DNA from: Acholeplasma laidlawii_A
Lineage (GTDB): Bacteria > Bacillota_I > Bacilli_A > Acholeplasmatales > Acholeplasmataceae
DNA length: 64,000 nt
Strand: one strand, 5' to 3'
Assembly: GCF_030166555.2 (NCBI RefSeq)
Contig: NZ_CP126461.2
Made by a program: the position numbers and the translations under genes. Below, in pieces: positions 9,001 to 19,106 of the stretch; positions within the stretch are counted from its first letter, which is position 1; the number at the start of each line of letters is the position of its first letter. Below the pieces are notes generated by a model, which saw only the letters and a list, made by a program, of their open reading frames with translations, was not told the origin of the DNA and made no database searches.

Positions 9001-12000
9001 CCAAGTCGCAGAAGGATATATTCAGTGGCAATACACCGGAGATTCATCCTGGACAAATTTAGTAGAGCTTACAAGTTTAGTTGGACCTGCTGGACAAGAT
9101 GGCGTCGATGGTATTAACGGCAAACAAGTTACCTTCCAAGTGAGTGAAGGGTTTATCCAATGGCAATATGTTGGAGATACAACTTGGACTAACTTAATTG
9201 ATCTTCAAACGATTACTGGCGCAGATGGAAGTAATGGTACAGACGGTGCCGATGGTCGAGAAGTCTTATTCCAAGTCGCAGAAGGATATATTCAGTGGCA
9301 ATACACTGGGGATACTACATGGACCAATTTAATAGAAATTAATGCATTAACGGGCCAAACAGGTGTCGGTATTTTAAGTACGGATATCAATCAGCAAGGT
9401 GAACTTATTATCACCTATACTAATGATGTTGTTGTCAATATAGGTCGAGTTGTAACTGGCTATACTGTGAACTTTGTTGGTATGAATGGTTATCTTATTG
9501 ATTCACAATATATTATTTACGGACAATCTGCATTAGAGCCTACAGCGCCAATAGTTACGGGATATACATTTGTTGAATGGGATACTGCATTTAATCAAGT
9601 GACATCCAACTTAACGGTAAGAGCGATTTATCAAATCAATACATACACTATCTCTTTTAACACAAATGGAGGGTCATATATTGCTCCATTAACGGGTGTA
9701 ACATATGGATCGATGATTGAACTTCCATTTCCTACTAAAGAAGGTTATGGTTTTAAAGGTTGGTTTACAGGAAATACAGTAAATGATGGTCAATTTACAA
9801 ATCTATCTATGGTCACATCCGATTTAACACTTTATGCTAAATGGGAATCGGGTGTCTTTACAGTTAGATTTGTTGATGCAGACGATTTTGTATTAAAAGA
9901 AGTTGAAGTCATCAGTGGTGCTTCAACAACCCCACCTGTAGCTCCAACGATTGAAGGTTATACATTTGTTGGTTGGTCAACCTCATACACACTCATCTTA
10001 AAAGATACACTCATAAAAGCTCTTTATGAAGCAAATTCATACACCATCACCTTCAATAGTAATGGTGGTTCTTTAGTTGAGTCTATCACCCAAGATTACG
10101 CAACAACAATAATCCAACCCAATGATCCAACAAGACAGGGATACACATTTGGTGGATGGTATGGTGATAGTAGTTTAACAACAGCCTACACATTTACAAC
10201 AATACCAGCACAAAATATCACACTTTATGCCAAATGGAATATCATCACCTATGGTATTGATTATGAGCTTGATGGTGGAGATAATCATGGCTCCAATCCA
10301 AGTAGTTATACTGTAGAAACAAATACCATCACACTAAGTGAACCAAGCAAAGAAGGGTACACCTTTAATGGTTGGTATAGCGATGAACAATATACAGCAG
10401 AAGTCATAGCGATTACTCAAGGATCAATCAGTGATATCACACTTTATGCGAAATGGAGTATTAGTTCATACACCATCACCTTCGATAGCAATGGTGGTTC
10501 TTTAGTCGAGCCTATGGCCCAAGATTATGCAACAACAGTGATTCAACCAACGAATCCAACCAAAGCGGGATACACATTTGGTGGATGGTATAGTGATAGT
10601 GATTTGACAACAGCATACATATTTACATCAATGCCTTCTGGCAACATAACACTCTATGCAAAATGGAATATCATCACCTATGGTATTGATTACGATCTTG
10701 ATGGTGGAGATAATCATGTATCCAATCCAAGTAGTTATACTGTAGAAACAAATACCATCACACTAAGTGAACCAAGCAAAGAAGGGTACACCTTTAATGG
10801 TTGGTATAGCGATGAACAATATACAGCAGAAGTCATAGCGATTACTCAAGGGTCAATTGGTGATATCACTCTTTATGCAAAATGGAGTATTAATAATTAC
10901 ACTATTAATTATTATAATCATGATTATGATTTATTATCTACTATTCCACTAATACCAGGAGATCAAATTATCTCGGTTTCATTAGGTAGTGGACATAGTA
11001 CAGCACTAACTTCCAGTGGCAGACTCTTCACTTGGGGATATAACGATTATGGTCAATTAGGCGATGGAACAACTACAAAAAAATATACTCCCACTGAAAT
11101 CACTAGCCAGTTTAGTCTATCTACAGGAGATAAGATTATCTCGGTTTCATTAGGTGAATTTCATAGTGCAGCCTTAACATCAAGTGGCAGACTCTTCACC
11201 TGGGGAAGTAATGGAAGTGGTCAATTAGGCGATGGAACAATTACAAATAAATATACTCCCACTGAAATCACTAGCAGGTTTAGTCTATCCACAGGAGATC
11301 AAATTATCTCGGTTTCATTAGGTGGTTCTTATAGTGCAGCCTTAACATCAAGTGGCAGACTCTTCACTTGGGGAAATAATTACTCTGGTCAATTAGGTGA
11401 TGGCACATCCACATCCAAATCTACCCCAACTGAAATCACTAGCCAGTTTAATTTAGTTACCAAAGACAAGATCATCCAGGTTTCATTAGGTTATGATCAT
11501 AGTGCAGCCTTAACATCAAGTGGCAGACTCTTCACTTGGGGATATAACCGTTATGGTCAATTAGGTGATGGCACATCCACATCCAAATCTACCCCAACTG
11601 AAATCACTAGCCAGTTTAATTTAGTTACCAAAGACAAGATCATCCAGGTTTCATTAGGTTATTATCATAGTGCAGCCTTAACATCAAGTGGCAGACTCTT
11701 CACTTGGGGATATGACGATTATGGTCAATTAGGGAATGGCCCCATCAATCGATCTACCCCAACTGAAATCACGAGCCAGTTTAATTTAGTTACCAAAGAC
11801 AAGATCATCCAGGTTTCATTAGGTTATTATCATAGTGCAGCCTTAACATCAAGTGGCAGACTCTTCACCTGGGGACTTAATTATAATGGCCGATTAGGCG
11901 ATGGTACAACCATCAATCGATCTACCCCAACTGAAATCACTAGCCAGTTTAGTCTATCCACAGGAGATCAAATTATCTCGGTTTCATTAGGTTCATCTCA

Positions 12001-15000
12001 TAGTGCAGCCTTAACATCAAGTGGCAGACTCTTCACATGGGGATATAATAGTAGTGGTCAATTAGGTGATGACACAACCACATCCAAATCAACCCCAACA
12101 GAAATCACACAAGCACATTACGAGTTATATTCTGATACAATTGTATATAATCAAAGTATCATGGAATATGTGCCTTTTAGAGAAGGATATACATTAGATA
12201 GATGGTATAGTGATAGTAGTTTAACAACAGCATACATATTTACATCAATGCCTTCTAGCAACATAACACTCTATGCAAAATGGAACATCATCACCTATGG
12301 TATTGATTATGAGCTTGACGGTGGAGATAATCATGTCTCCAATCCAAGTAGTTATACTGTAGAAACAAATACCATCACACTAAGTGAACCAAGCAAAGAA
12401 GGCTATACTTTTAGTGGATGGTATAGTGATTCATCATATGTCAACAAAGTGACAGAGATCACATTAGGATCGTTTGGCAATATGACTCTCTATGCGAAAT
12501 GGAGTATTAATCAATACACCATCACCTTCGATAGCAATGGTGGTTCTTTAATTGACGTGATCACCCAAGATTATGCAACAACCGTCACAGAGCCGACTAG
12601 CCCAACAAAAGAAGGATATACGTTTGGTGGATGGTATAGTGATAGTAGTTTAACAAATGCCTACACGTTTACAACAATGCCGGCACAAAATATTACACTC
12701 TATGCAAAATGGCAAAAGACAATCACTTTCAATACAAATGGTGGCTCTACAGTCGAGTCTATCACTCAGGATTATGGGACAACAGTGATCCAACCTAATG
12801 ATCCAACAAGAGAAGGTTATACTTTCGGAGGATGGTTTAGTGATAGTGGTTTAGCAGCAGCCTATACATTTAGTTCGATGCCAGCACAAAATATTACACT
12901 CTATGCAAAATGGCAAAACACAATCACTTTCAATACAAATGGAGGTTCTTTAGTAGAGCCTATAACCCAAGATACCTTAACAACAGTTGCAGAACCTACA
13001 GATCCAAGTAAAGAAGGATATACGTTTGGTGGATGGTATAGTGATAGTAGTTTAACAAATGCCTACACGTTTATAACAATGCCTTCACAAAATATCACAC
13101 TTTATGCAAAGTGGAATATTAATAGTTATGACATCACGTTTATTGAAAACCAAGGTACAGTTGTCAATGACATTATAGACCAAGAATATGGCACAATCAT
13201 AACGTATCCGACAACGTCTAGATCAGGCTATACCTTTAGTGGTTGGTATATAGACAACGGTACATTCGCACAAGAGTTTACGTCAACAACAATCATTTCA
13301 TTAGATATCACGCTTTACGCGAAATGGGTATTAACTCAATATAACATTATATACGATCTTGATGGTGGAACTAATCACAGTAGTAATCCCGAACAATATA
13401 CGATTGCAATGAGTGATATACTCTTACAATCACCGACAAAAGAAGGCCATTCGTTCGTAGGATGGTATTCTGATCAAGAATTATCTTCCAGAGTATATTT
13501 CGTTTCGACAAACACTTTAGACACAGTCACTGTTTATGCGAAATGGAATATTAATCAATACACCATTACCTTCGATAGCAATGGTGGTTCTTTAGTTGAG
13601 TCCATTATTCAAGATTATGCAACAACAGTGATTCAACCAACGAATCCAACCAAAGCGGGATACACATTTGGTGGATGGTATAGTGATAGTGATTTGACAA
13701 CAGCATACATATTTACATCAATGCCTTCTAGCAACAGAACACTCTATGCCAAATGGAATATCATCACCTATGGTATTGATTATGAGCTTGACGATGGAGA
13801 TAATCATGTCTCCAATCCTAGTAGTTATACTGTAGAAACAAATACCATCACACTAAGTGAACCAAGCAAAGAAGGGTACACTTTTAGTGGTTGGCATAGT
13901 GATGAACAATATACAGTAGAAGTCTTAGAAATTACTCAGGGATCAATTGGTGATATCACTCTTTATGCAAAATGGACTATCAACAATTACACTGTTAATT
14001 ATTATATTCATGATTATTATTCATTATCTACTATTCCACTAATACCAGGAGAAACCATCATCCAGGTTTCATTAGGTGGTTCTCATAGTGCAGCACTAAC
14101 TTCCAGTGGCCGACTCTTTACCTGGGGAAGGAATTATTACGGTCAATTAGGTGATGGCACAACTACCGATAAGTATAGCCCAACTGAAATCACTAGCCAG
14201 TTTAGTCTATCCACAGGAGATCAAATTATCTCGGTTTCATTAGGTCAATATCATAGTACAGCACTAACTTCCAGTGGCCGACTCTTTACATGGGGATATA
14301 ATAACTCTGGTCAATTAGGTAATGGAGCAACCTTCAATCGATCTACCCCAACTGAAATCACTAGCAGGTTTAGTCTAGCTACAGGCGACAGGATTATCCA
14401 GGTTTCATTAGGTTATAAACATAGTGCAGCCTTAACATCGAGTGGCAGACTCTTCACTTGGGGATATAACGATTATGGTCAATTAGGTGATGGAACAACA
14501 TTTACAGATAAATATACTCCCACTGAAATCACGAGCCGATTTAGTTTAGCTACAGGCGACAAGATTATCCAGGTTTCATTAGGTTATACTCATAGTGCAG
14601 CTTTAACCTCTAGTGGTAGAATCTTCACTTGGGGATCTAATGGTAATGGCCAATTAGGCGATGGTACAACCACTAACAGATCTACCCCAACAGAAATTAC
14701 CAGTAGAATTAATCTAGCTACGGGAGATAAAATTATCCAGTTTTCATTAGGTTTTTATTATAGTGCAGCACTAACTTCCAGTGGCCGACTCTTTACATGG
14801 GGATATAATATCGATGGTCGATTAGGCGATGGAACAGCTAGAGATAAATATACTCCCACTGAAATCACTAGCCAGTTTAGTCTATCCACAGGAGATCAAA
14901 TTATCTCGGTTTCATTAGGTGGTGGACATAGTACAGCACTAACTTCCAGTGGCCGACTCTTTACATGGGGATCTAATGCTGATGGCCGATTAGGCGATGG

Positions 15001-18000
15001 TACAACCACTAATCTATCTACCTCAACAGAAATCACGAGCCGCTTTAATTTAGTTACCGGAGACAAGATCATCCAGGTTTCATTAGGTGGTTCTCATAGT
15101 GCAGCCTTAACATCAAGTGGCAGACTCTTCACTTGGGGATCTAATGCTGATGGCCGATTAGGCGATGGTACAACCACTAATCTATCTACCCCAGCAGAAA
15201 TCACACAAGCACATTATGAATTATTACATTCTGATACAGTCATATACAATCAAAACATCACCGAATATATGCCAATAAGAGAAGGATATACATTTAGTAG
15301 TTGGTTTAGTGATACTAATTTAACTATACCCTATATGTTTAGAACTATGCCAGCGGTAGATGTCTTGCTTTACGGTAAATGGACCATTAATCAATACGAT
15401 ATTACATTTATTGAAAACCAAGGCACAACAGTTAATGACATAATGAACCAAGATTATGGAACAAACATTGCTTACCCAACCACTTCTAGAACAGGGTACA
15501 CATTTGATGGCTGGTATTTGGATAATGAGACATTCTTACAACCATTTACTTCCACAACCATCATCTCATCAGACATCACTCTATATGCTAAATGGAATAT
15601 CAACCAATACACCATCACATTTGATAGCAATGGTGGTTCTTTAGTAGAGTCTCTGACCCAAGATTACGCAACAACAGTGATTCAACCAAACGATCCAACA
15701 AGACAAGGATATACCTTTGGTGGATGGTATGGTGATAGTAGTTTAACAACGGCATACATATTTACGACAATGCCAGCACAAAACATTACACTTTATGCAA
15801 AGTGGAATCCTAAAATTATAATCGTTAATTACGTGCTTAATAATGGTACTGATGATTTAGTGACTTATCAATATGCAGATACTGAATTGTTGATTCCGAC
15901 CTATGAGGGATATGTTTTTGACGGTTGGTACTTAGATAGTGATTTAACAACTGAATACACTAATACAAACTATCCAACCTTCAATACCTCGCTTTATGCC
16001 AAATGGAATATCATTACCTATAGTATTGATTATAATCTTGATGGTGGAGATAAACATGTATCCAATCCAAGCAGTTATACTGTGGAAACAAATACCATCA
16101 CATTGGGTGAACCAAATAAAGAAGGCTATACTTTTAGTGGTTGGTATAGTGATTCATCATATGTCAACAAAGTGACAGAGATCAGATTAGGATCGTTTGG
16201 CAATATGACTCTCTATGCGAAATGGAGTATTAATCAATACACTATCACCTTCGATAGCAATGGTGGTTCTTTAATTGACGTGATCACCCAAGATTATGCA
16301 ACAACCGTCACAGAGCCGACTAGCCCAACAAAAGAAGGATATGCATTTAGTGGTTGGTACATTGATTATACATTAACAACACCATATGCATTTGGAATTA
16401 TGCCAGCAGAAGATATCACTTTATATGCCAAATGGGAAATTTTATATTCAATAGCATATAACACTGGTGATTTTATTGAAACATCTGTATCTGGTGGACA
16501 TCATTCCTTAGCTCTCACATTAGATGGACGTATCTTTGCATGGGGATATAATGGGTATGGTCAATTAGGTGATGGTACAACAATAGATAAAAACATTCCG
16601 ATTGAAATAACGAATCAATTTAATTTAAATTTTGAAGAAGTAATTACAAATATTACTGCAGGACGATTTCATTCTTTGGCCTTGTCTTCAGAAGGAAGAA
16701 TTTTTTCTTGGGGACATAATTGGTATGGTGAATTGGGAACAGGAACATTTGACTTCTATAATTCAATCCCATTAGATGTCTCGACAAATTTCGAATTAAT
16801 TGGTGAAGAGAAAATTATCGAAATATACAGCGGACAGTATCAAAGCTATGCCATAACTTCAGTTGGAAGAATTTATGCATGGGGTTATAATGCTTATGGT
16901 CAATTAGGTGATGGTACAACAATAGATAAAAACATTCCGATTGAAATAACGAATCAATTTAATTTAAATTTTGAAGAAGTAATTACGAATATTACTGCAG
17001 GAGGATTTCATTCTTTGGCCTTGTCTTCAGAAGGAAGAATTTTTTCTTGGGGAGATAATAGGTATGGTCAACTTGGAGATGGTACATCAACCAACAAATA
17101 CACTCCAACAGAAATCACAACAAACATCACTCTGCTGAATGGCGACTCCATTGTTGAAATTTCAGCAGGGGAAAGTCACTCCATGCTTTTAACGTCAAAT
17201 GGAAATGTTTTTGTTTGGGGGGCTAACCAAGAAGGTCAATTAGGTAATGGTACAAAAATCAATGCTACTTCTCCAATTGAAATTACTTCATTATTTGGAT
17301 TAGATGAAAATGATAAAATCACAGGAATAAATGCAGGTACCTATCAAAGTGGAGCCTTAACTATACAAGGACGAGTTTTTTCATGGGGAATGTATCTTGG
17401 AGAGATAAATGAACGTGCTATTTCCTGTTCCAATGAAATTACTGTTTTTCTTAATTTATTACCTTTAGAATATGTTGATGAAATAAGTGTTTCGTTTCAC
17501 ACACTTGCTACAACTTCATTAGGTAGAGTTATCTCATGGGGATTGAATGATTCAGGTGAGTTAGGAACTGGAACAAATTCATTCAGTGCACCTATTTTTG
17601 TTGACTCACTACTCGATGCAGATACCAACAGTACAATTTCTCAAGTGATAGCTGGAGGCGCTCATTCTGTTGCAGTGACTTCAGATGGATTGGTTTTTGA
17701 ATGGGGTGTAGATTTAAGTGTTTCCATGGTGTATAGTCAATTGATTATAGATTATTTACCATCAAATGTCACATCCACCATTCCATTGCATAAAAATGAA
17801 GTAATTGAGCAAGTAATTGCAGGAGGAGCACATACTATAGTTATTACGTCTGAAAAACGGATTTTTTCATGGGGAAGAAATACTTATGGGCAACTTGGAG
17901 ATGGAACACAATCAGATCAATTAATCCCAGTAGAAATTACCAATCAATTTGGTTTAGCTGATGGTGAATATATTGAGTCAATATACTCAAGTATAGCGGC

Positions 18001-18946
18001 AGATCAGGATGTGAAAGAATATAATATTGCTGTATCCTCTTTAGGTAGATATTTTATATGGGGTGGTTACGGAAGTCAAACAGTAAATGAATCACTTCCT
18101 CTAGATATTACTGAAAATTTTGCTTCATTAGGAGTAGATGTTCCTGTTATGTTTTCAATGGGAACTGGCTATGCACTATTTTTAACTGAATCAAATCAAA
18201 TATACATGATGACAATTGATCTATCAAACGATGTATTAACTACAAATTTTAATAACATTACATCTGCATTCGGATTATCTCTTGGAGAGTACATAGTAGA
18301 AATTAGTTCAGGTGGCGAACATATGATGGCATTAACTTCATTAGGACGGGCTTTCACATGGGGTGATAATAATTATGGACAGTTAGGAAATAATAGGGAA
18401 GTAACGAGTTCTGAGTTTCCACTACAGATAAATCAGCACTTCACTTTATTGCCAGGAGAAACCATATCGCATATTGCTGCAGGCTACTATCATTCAATTG
18501 CAGTAACTTCGAATAATCGTATTTTCGCTTGGGGATACAACGAATATCGCCAACTCGGAATAGATCTTAGCGCTTTATATAATCGTAACATTCCAAATGT
18601 TATCACGTCAGTAAGCAATCTTTATCCGGATGAAACAATTATTAATATATCCGCTGGTGGTGTACATAATTTTGCTCTAACATCTAGTGGCCGAATTCTT
18701 ACATGGGGATCCAATAAATATGGATCTCTCGGTATTGGAGATCATCAGCAGGTTCAAATGATTCAATTTTCAAATCAAGTTATCGAATATAGTTTAGCAG
18801 GACAAGACACTTCATTATTAGTACCTGAAAGAGTGGGATATACTTTTATTGGTTGGTATAGTGATTTTATGTTGACTACACAATATGAATTTGGAATTAT
18901 GCCAGCAAAAGATATCACTTTATATGCCAAGTGGATACAAAATTAA
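6017..18946 (+). CDS. Giant surface lipoprotein: collagen-like array, InlB B-repeats and RCC1 propellers
   Basis: Encodes 4,309 residues. The start at 6017 follows AGGGGG by 4 nt and gives a lipoprotein signal peptide (MRGFRRIFLS, lipobox LVGC with Cys at residue 23); an in-frame ATG 51 bp upstream has no such site. Domain order by DNA position: 22 collagen-like repeats of 45 residues (6375-9345), InlB-type B-repeats (about 9450-10950), 7 RCC1 blades (10955-12115), B-repeats (12120-14040), 7 RCC1 blades (14050-15213), B-repeats (15214-16465), 14 RCC1 blades (16468-18785) and one last B-repeat ending the protein (18786-18943). There is no C-terminal anchor; the lipid would hold it to the membrane. 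All domain types are typical of extracellular binding or adhesion. Role is inferred: adhesin or surface receptor. The gene is far larger than any neighbour and sits between 70-bp direct repeats, suggesting acquisition. Confidence 0.9.
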   Translation: MRGFRRIFLSITLLLALITLVGCTGIDGNNGNDGLPGIDGVSITQVIINDQDELIITFSDGTTSNLGVVRGEDGTNGSNGLGVSSFSLNDEGELVVTYSDNTTKNLGKIIGANGNPGADGKEVSLQVANGYIQWKYDTDETWINLIELSSLVGAKGDTGNAGSDGSDGKEVLFQVSATHIQWQYVGDSTWKDLVALSTLVGAKGEQGNPGADGKEVSLQVANGYIQWKYDTDETWINLIELSSLVGAKGDTGNAGSDGSDGKEVLFQVSATHIQWQYVGDSTWKDLVALSTLVGAKGEQGNPGADGKEVSLQVANGYIQWKYDTDETWINLIELSSLVGAKGDTGNAGSDGTDGLNGIDGREVLFQVADGFIQWQYTGDSSWTNLVELTSLVGPAGQDGVDGIDGKQVTFQVSEGFIQWQYVGDTTWTNLIDLQTITGADGSNGTDGADGREVLFQVAEGFIQWQYTGDTTWTNLVELTSLVGPAGQDGVDGINGKQVTFQVSEGFIQLQYVGDTTWTNLIDLQTITGADGSNGTDGADGREVLFQVADGFIQWQYTGDTTWTNLVELTSLVGPAGQDGVDGINGKQVTFQVSEGFIQWQYVGDTTWTNLIDLQTITGADGSKGTDGADGREVLFQVSGGYIQWQYTGDSSWINLVELTSLVGPAGQDGVDGINGKQVTFQVSEGFIQWQYVGDTTWTNLIDLQTITGADGSNGTDGADGREVLFQVAEGYIKWQYTGDSSWTNLVELTSLVGPAGQDGVDGINGKQVTFQVSEGFIQWQYVGDTTWTNLIDLQTITGADGSNGTDGADGREVLFQVADGFIQWQYTGDSSWTNLVELTSLVGPAGQDGVDGINGKQVTFQVSEGFIQWQYVGDTTWTNLIDLQTITGADGSNGTDGADGREVLFQVAEGYIQWQYTGDTTWTNLVELTTLVGPAGADGVDGINGKQVTFQVSEGFIQWQYVGDTTWTNLIDLQTITGADGSNGTDGADGREVLFQVAEGYIQWQYTGDSSWTNLVELTSLVGPAGQDGVDGINGKQVTFQVSEGFIQWQYVGDTTWTNLIDLQTITGADGSNGTDGADGREVLFQVAEGYIQWQYTGDTTWTNLIEINALTGQTGVGILSTDINQQGELIITYTNDVVVNIGRVVTGYTVNFVGMNGYLIDSQYIIYGQSALEPTAPIVTGYTFVEWDTAFNQVTSNLTVRAIYQINTYTISFNTNGGSYIAPLTGVTYGSMIELPFPTKEGYGFKGWFTGNTVNDGQFTNLSMVTSDLTLYAKWESGVFTVRFVDADDFVLKEVEVISGASTTPPVAPTIEGYTFVGWSTSYTLILKDTLIKALYEANSYTITFNSNGGSLVESITQDYATTIIQPNDPTRQGYTFGGWYGDSSLTTAYTFTTIPAQNITLYAKWNIITYGIDYELDGGDNHGSNPSSYTVETNTITLSEPSKEGYTFNGWYSDEQYTAEVIAITQGSISDITLYAKWSISSYTITFDSNGGSLVEPMAQDYATTVIQPTNPTKAGYTFGGWYSDSDLTTAYIFTSMPSGNITLYAKWNIITYGIDYDLDGGDNHVSNPSSYTVETNTITLSEPSKEGYTFNGWYSDEQYTAEVIAITQGSIGDITLYAKWSINNYTINYYNHDYDLLSTIPLIPGDQIISVSLGSGHSTALTSSGRLFTWGYNDYGQLGDGTTTKKYTPTEITSQFSLSTGDKIISVSLGEFHSAALTSSGRLFTWGSNGSGQLGDGTITNKYTPTEITSRFSLSTGDQIISVSLGGSYSAALTSSGRLFTWGNNYSGQLGDGTSTSKSTPTEITSQFNLVTKDKIIQVSLGYDHSAALTSSGRLFTWGYNRYGQLGDGTSTSKSTPTEITSQFNLVTKDKIIQVSLGYYHSAALTSSGRLFTWGYDDYGQLGNGPINRSTPTEITSQFNLVTKDKIIQVSLGYYHSAALTSSGRLFTWGLNYNGRLGDGTTINRSTPTEITSQFSLSTGDQIISVSLGSSHSAALTSSGRLFTWGYNSSGQLGDDTTTSKSTPTEITQAHYELYSDTIVYNQSIMEYVPFREGYTLDRWYSDSSLTTAYIFTSMPSSNITLYAKWNIITYGIDYELDGGDNHVSNPSSYTVETNTITLSEPSKEGYTFSGWYSDSSYVNKVTEITLGSFGNMTLYAKWSINQYTITFDSNGGSLIDVITQDYATTVTEPTSPTKEGYTFGGWYSDSSLTNAYTFTTMPAQNITLYAKWQKTITFNTNGGSTVESITQDYGTTVIQPNDPTREGYTFGGWFSDSGLAAAYTFSSMPAQNITLYAKWQNTITFNTNGGSLVEPITQDTLTTVAEPTDPSKEGYTFGGWYSDSSLTNAYTFITMPSQNITLYAKWNINSYDITFIENQGTVVNDIIDQEYGTIITYPTTSRSGYTFSGWYIDNGTFAQEFTSTTIISLDITLYAKWVLTQYNIIYDLDGGTNHSSNPEQYTIAMSDILLQSPTKEGHSFVGWYSDQELSSRVYFVSTNTLDTVTVYAKWNINQYTITFDSNGGSLVESIIQDYATTVIQPTNPTKAGYTFGGWYSDSDLTTAYIFTSMPSSNRTLYAKWNIITYGIDYELDDGDNHVSNPSSYTVETNTITLSEPSKEGYTFSGWHSDEQYTVEVLEITQGSIGDITLYAKWTINNYTVNYYIHDYYSLSTIPLIPGETIIQVSLGGSHSAALTSSGRLFTWGRNYYGQLGDGTTTDKYSPTEITSQFSLSTGDQIISVSLGQYHSTALTSSGRLFTWGYNNSGQLGNGATFNRSTPTEITSRFSLATGDRIIQVSLGYKHSAALTSSGRLFTWGYNDYGQLGDGTTFTDKYTPTEITSRFSLATGDKIIQVSLGYTHSAALTSSGRIFTWGSNGNGQLGDGTTTNRSTPTEITSRINLATGDKIIQFSLGFYYSAALTSSGRLFTWGYNIDGRLGDGTARDKYTPTEITSQFSLSTGDQIISVSLGGGHSTALTSSGRLFTWGSNADGRLGDGTTTNLSTSTEITSRFNLVTGDKIIQVSLGGSHSAALTSSGRLFTWGSNADGRLGDGTTTNLSTPAEITQAHYELLHSDTVIYNQNITEYMPIREGYTFSSWFSDTNLTIPYMFRTMPAVDVLLYGKWTINQYDITFIENQGTTVNDIMNQDYGTNIAYPTTSRTGYTFDGWYLDNETFLQPFTSTTIISSDITLYAKWNINQYTITFDSNGGSLVESLTQDYATTVIQPNDPTRQGYTFGGWYGDSSLTTAYIFTTMPAQNITLYAKWNPKIIIVNYVLNNGTDDLVTYQYADTELLIPTYEGYVFDGWYLDSDLTTEYTNTNYPTFNTSLYAKWNIITYSIDYNLDGGDKHVSNPSSYTVETNTITLGEPNKEGYTFSGWYSDSSYVNKVTEIRLGSFGNMTLYAKWSINQYTITFDSNGGSLIDVITQDYATTVTEPTSPTKEGYAFSGWYIDYTLTTPYAFGIMPAEDITLYAKWEILYSIAYNTGDFIETSVSGGHHSLALTLDGRIFAWGYNGYGQLGDGTTIDKNIPIEITNQFNLNFEEVITNITAGRFHSLALSSEGRIFSWGHNWYGELGTGTFDFYNSIPLDVSTNFELIGEEKIIEIYSGQYQSYAITSVGRIYAWGYNAYGQLGDGTTIDKNIPIEITNQFNLNFEEVITNITAGGFHSLALSSEGRIFSWGDNRYGQLGDGTSTNKYTPTEITTNITLLNGDSIVEISAGESHSMLLTSNGNVFVWGANQEGQLGNGTKINATSPIEITSLFGLDENDKITGINAGTYQSGALTIQGRVFSWGMYLGEINERAISCSNEITVFLNLLPLEYVDEISVSFHTLATTSLGRVISWGLNDSGELGTGTNSFSAPIFVDSLLDADTNSTISQVIAGGAHSVAVTSDGLVFEWGVDLSVSMVYSQLIIDYLPSNVTSTIPLHKNEVIEQVIAGGAHTIVITSEKRIFSWGRNTYGQLGDGTQSDQLIPVEITNQFGLADGEYIESIYSSIAADQDVKEYNIAVSSLGRYFIWGGYGSQTVNESLPLDITENFASLGVDVPVMFSMGTGYALFLTESNQIYMMTIDLSNDVLTTNFNNITSAFGLSLGEYIVEISSGGEHMMALTSLGRAFTWGDNNYGQLGNNREVTSSEFPLQINQHFTLLPGETISHIAAGYYHSIAVTSNNRIFAWGYNEYRQLGIDLSALYNRNIPNVITSVSNLYPDETIINISAGGVHNFALTSSGRILTWGSNKYGSLGIGDHQQVQMIQFSNQVIEYSLAGQDTSLLVPERVGYTFIGWYSDFMLTTQYEFGIMPAKDITLYAKWIQN
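6375..9345 (+). repeat. Tandem array of 22 x 135 bp (11 x 270 bp) coding repeats
   Basis: Each 45-residue unit has a Gly-X-Y stretch such as GADGSNGTDGADG, then EVLFQVADGFIQWQYTGD and W-T-N-L-V/I. Two alternating unit types give a 270-bp higher-order period. Copies from about 7200 on are almost identical at the DNA level, indicating recent homogenisation. Confidence 0.92.
10955..12115 (+). repeat. RCC1 array 1: seven blades
   Basis: Seven repeats of about 56 codons with the core ALTSSGRLFTWG-x-N-x-x-GQLGDGT. Seven is the blade number of a complete RCC1 propeller. Confidence 0.88.
14050..15213 (+). repeat. RCC1 array 2: seven blades
   Basis: Seven repeats of about 56 codons, nearly identical in framework to array 1 and ending in the same EITQAHYEL segment, so arrays 1 and 2 are an internal duplication. 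Confidence 0.88.
16468..18785 (+). repeat. RCC1 array 3: fourteen diverged blades
   Basis: Fourteen repeats counted by the GRIFSWG-type core, including degenerate ones near GRVFSWGMYLG, LVFEWGVDL, RYFIWGGYG and QIYMMTIDL. This equals two complete seven-bladed propellers. Sequences are much more diverged than in arrays 1 and 2. Confidence 0.8.
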
Positions 18947-18971
18947 CACAAATGATCAATTATATTGGTCA

Positions 18972-19106
18972 GTATAGGGTAAATACAACAGTCATTTCCA
19001 TAAGTTTCCTTTGTTAAGCCGTTTTTGCAGGGGTGCTAAATTTCGGTTAAGGGTGCTAAAAAAAACATGGGGTGCTAATTTGTATTAAAATAGGTAGCAT
19101 CACACA
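18972..19106 (+). repeat. 135-bp interspersed repeat, copy R1
   Basis: Starts at GTATAGGGTAAATACAACAG and ends with TAGCATCACACA. It contains GGGTGCTAA at 19031, 19051 and 19070, and an imperfect inverted version (TAGCATC) near the right end. It lies just downstream of the giant gene's stop and has no ORF. Confidence 0.88.

Noticed and set aside
6375..9345. Regularly spaced repeats that could suggest a CRISPR array
   Set aside because: The repeats are contiguous 135/270-bp coding units in one open frame, with no spacers and no cas genes nearby.
10955..15213. Diversity-generating retroelement acting on the RCC1 blades
   Set aside because: Variation is not restricted to adenine positions and no reverse transcriptase or template repeat is visible in the window.
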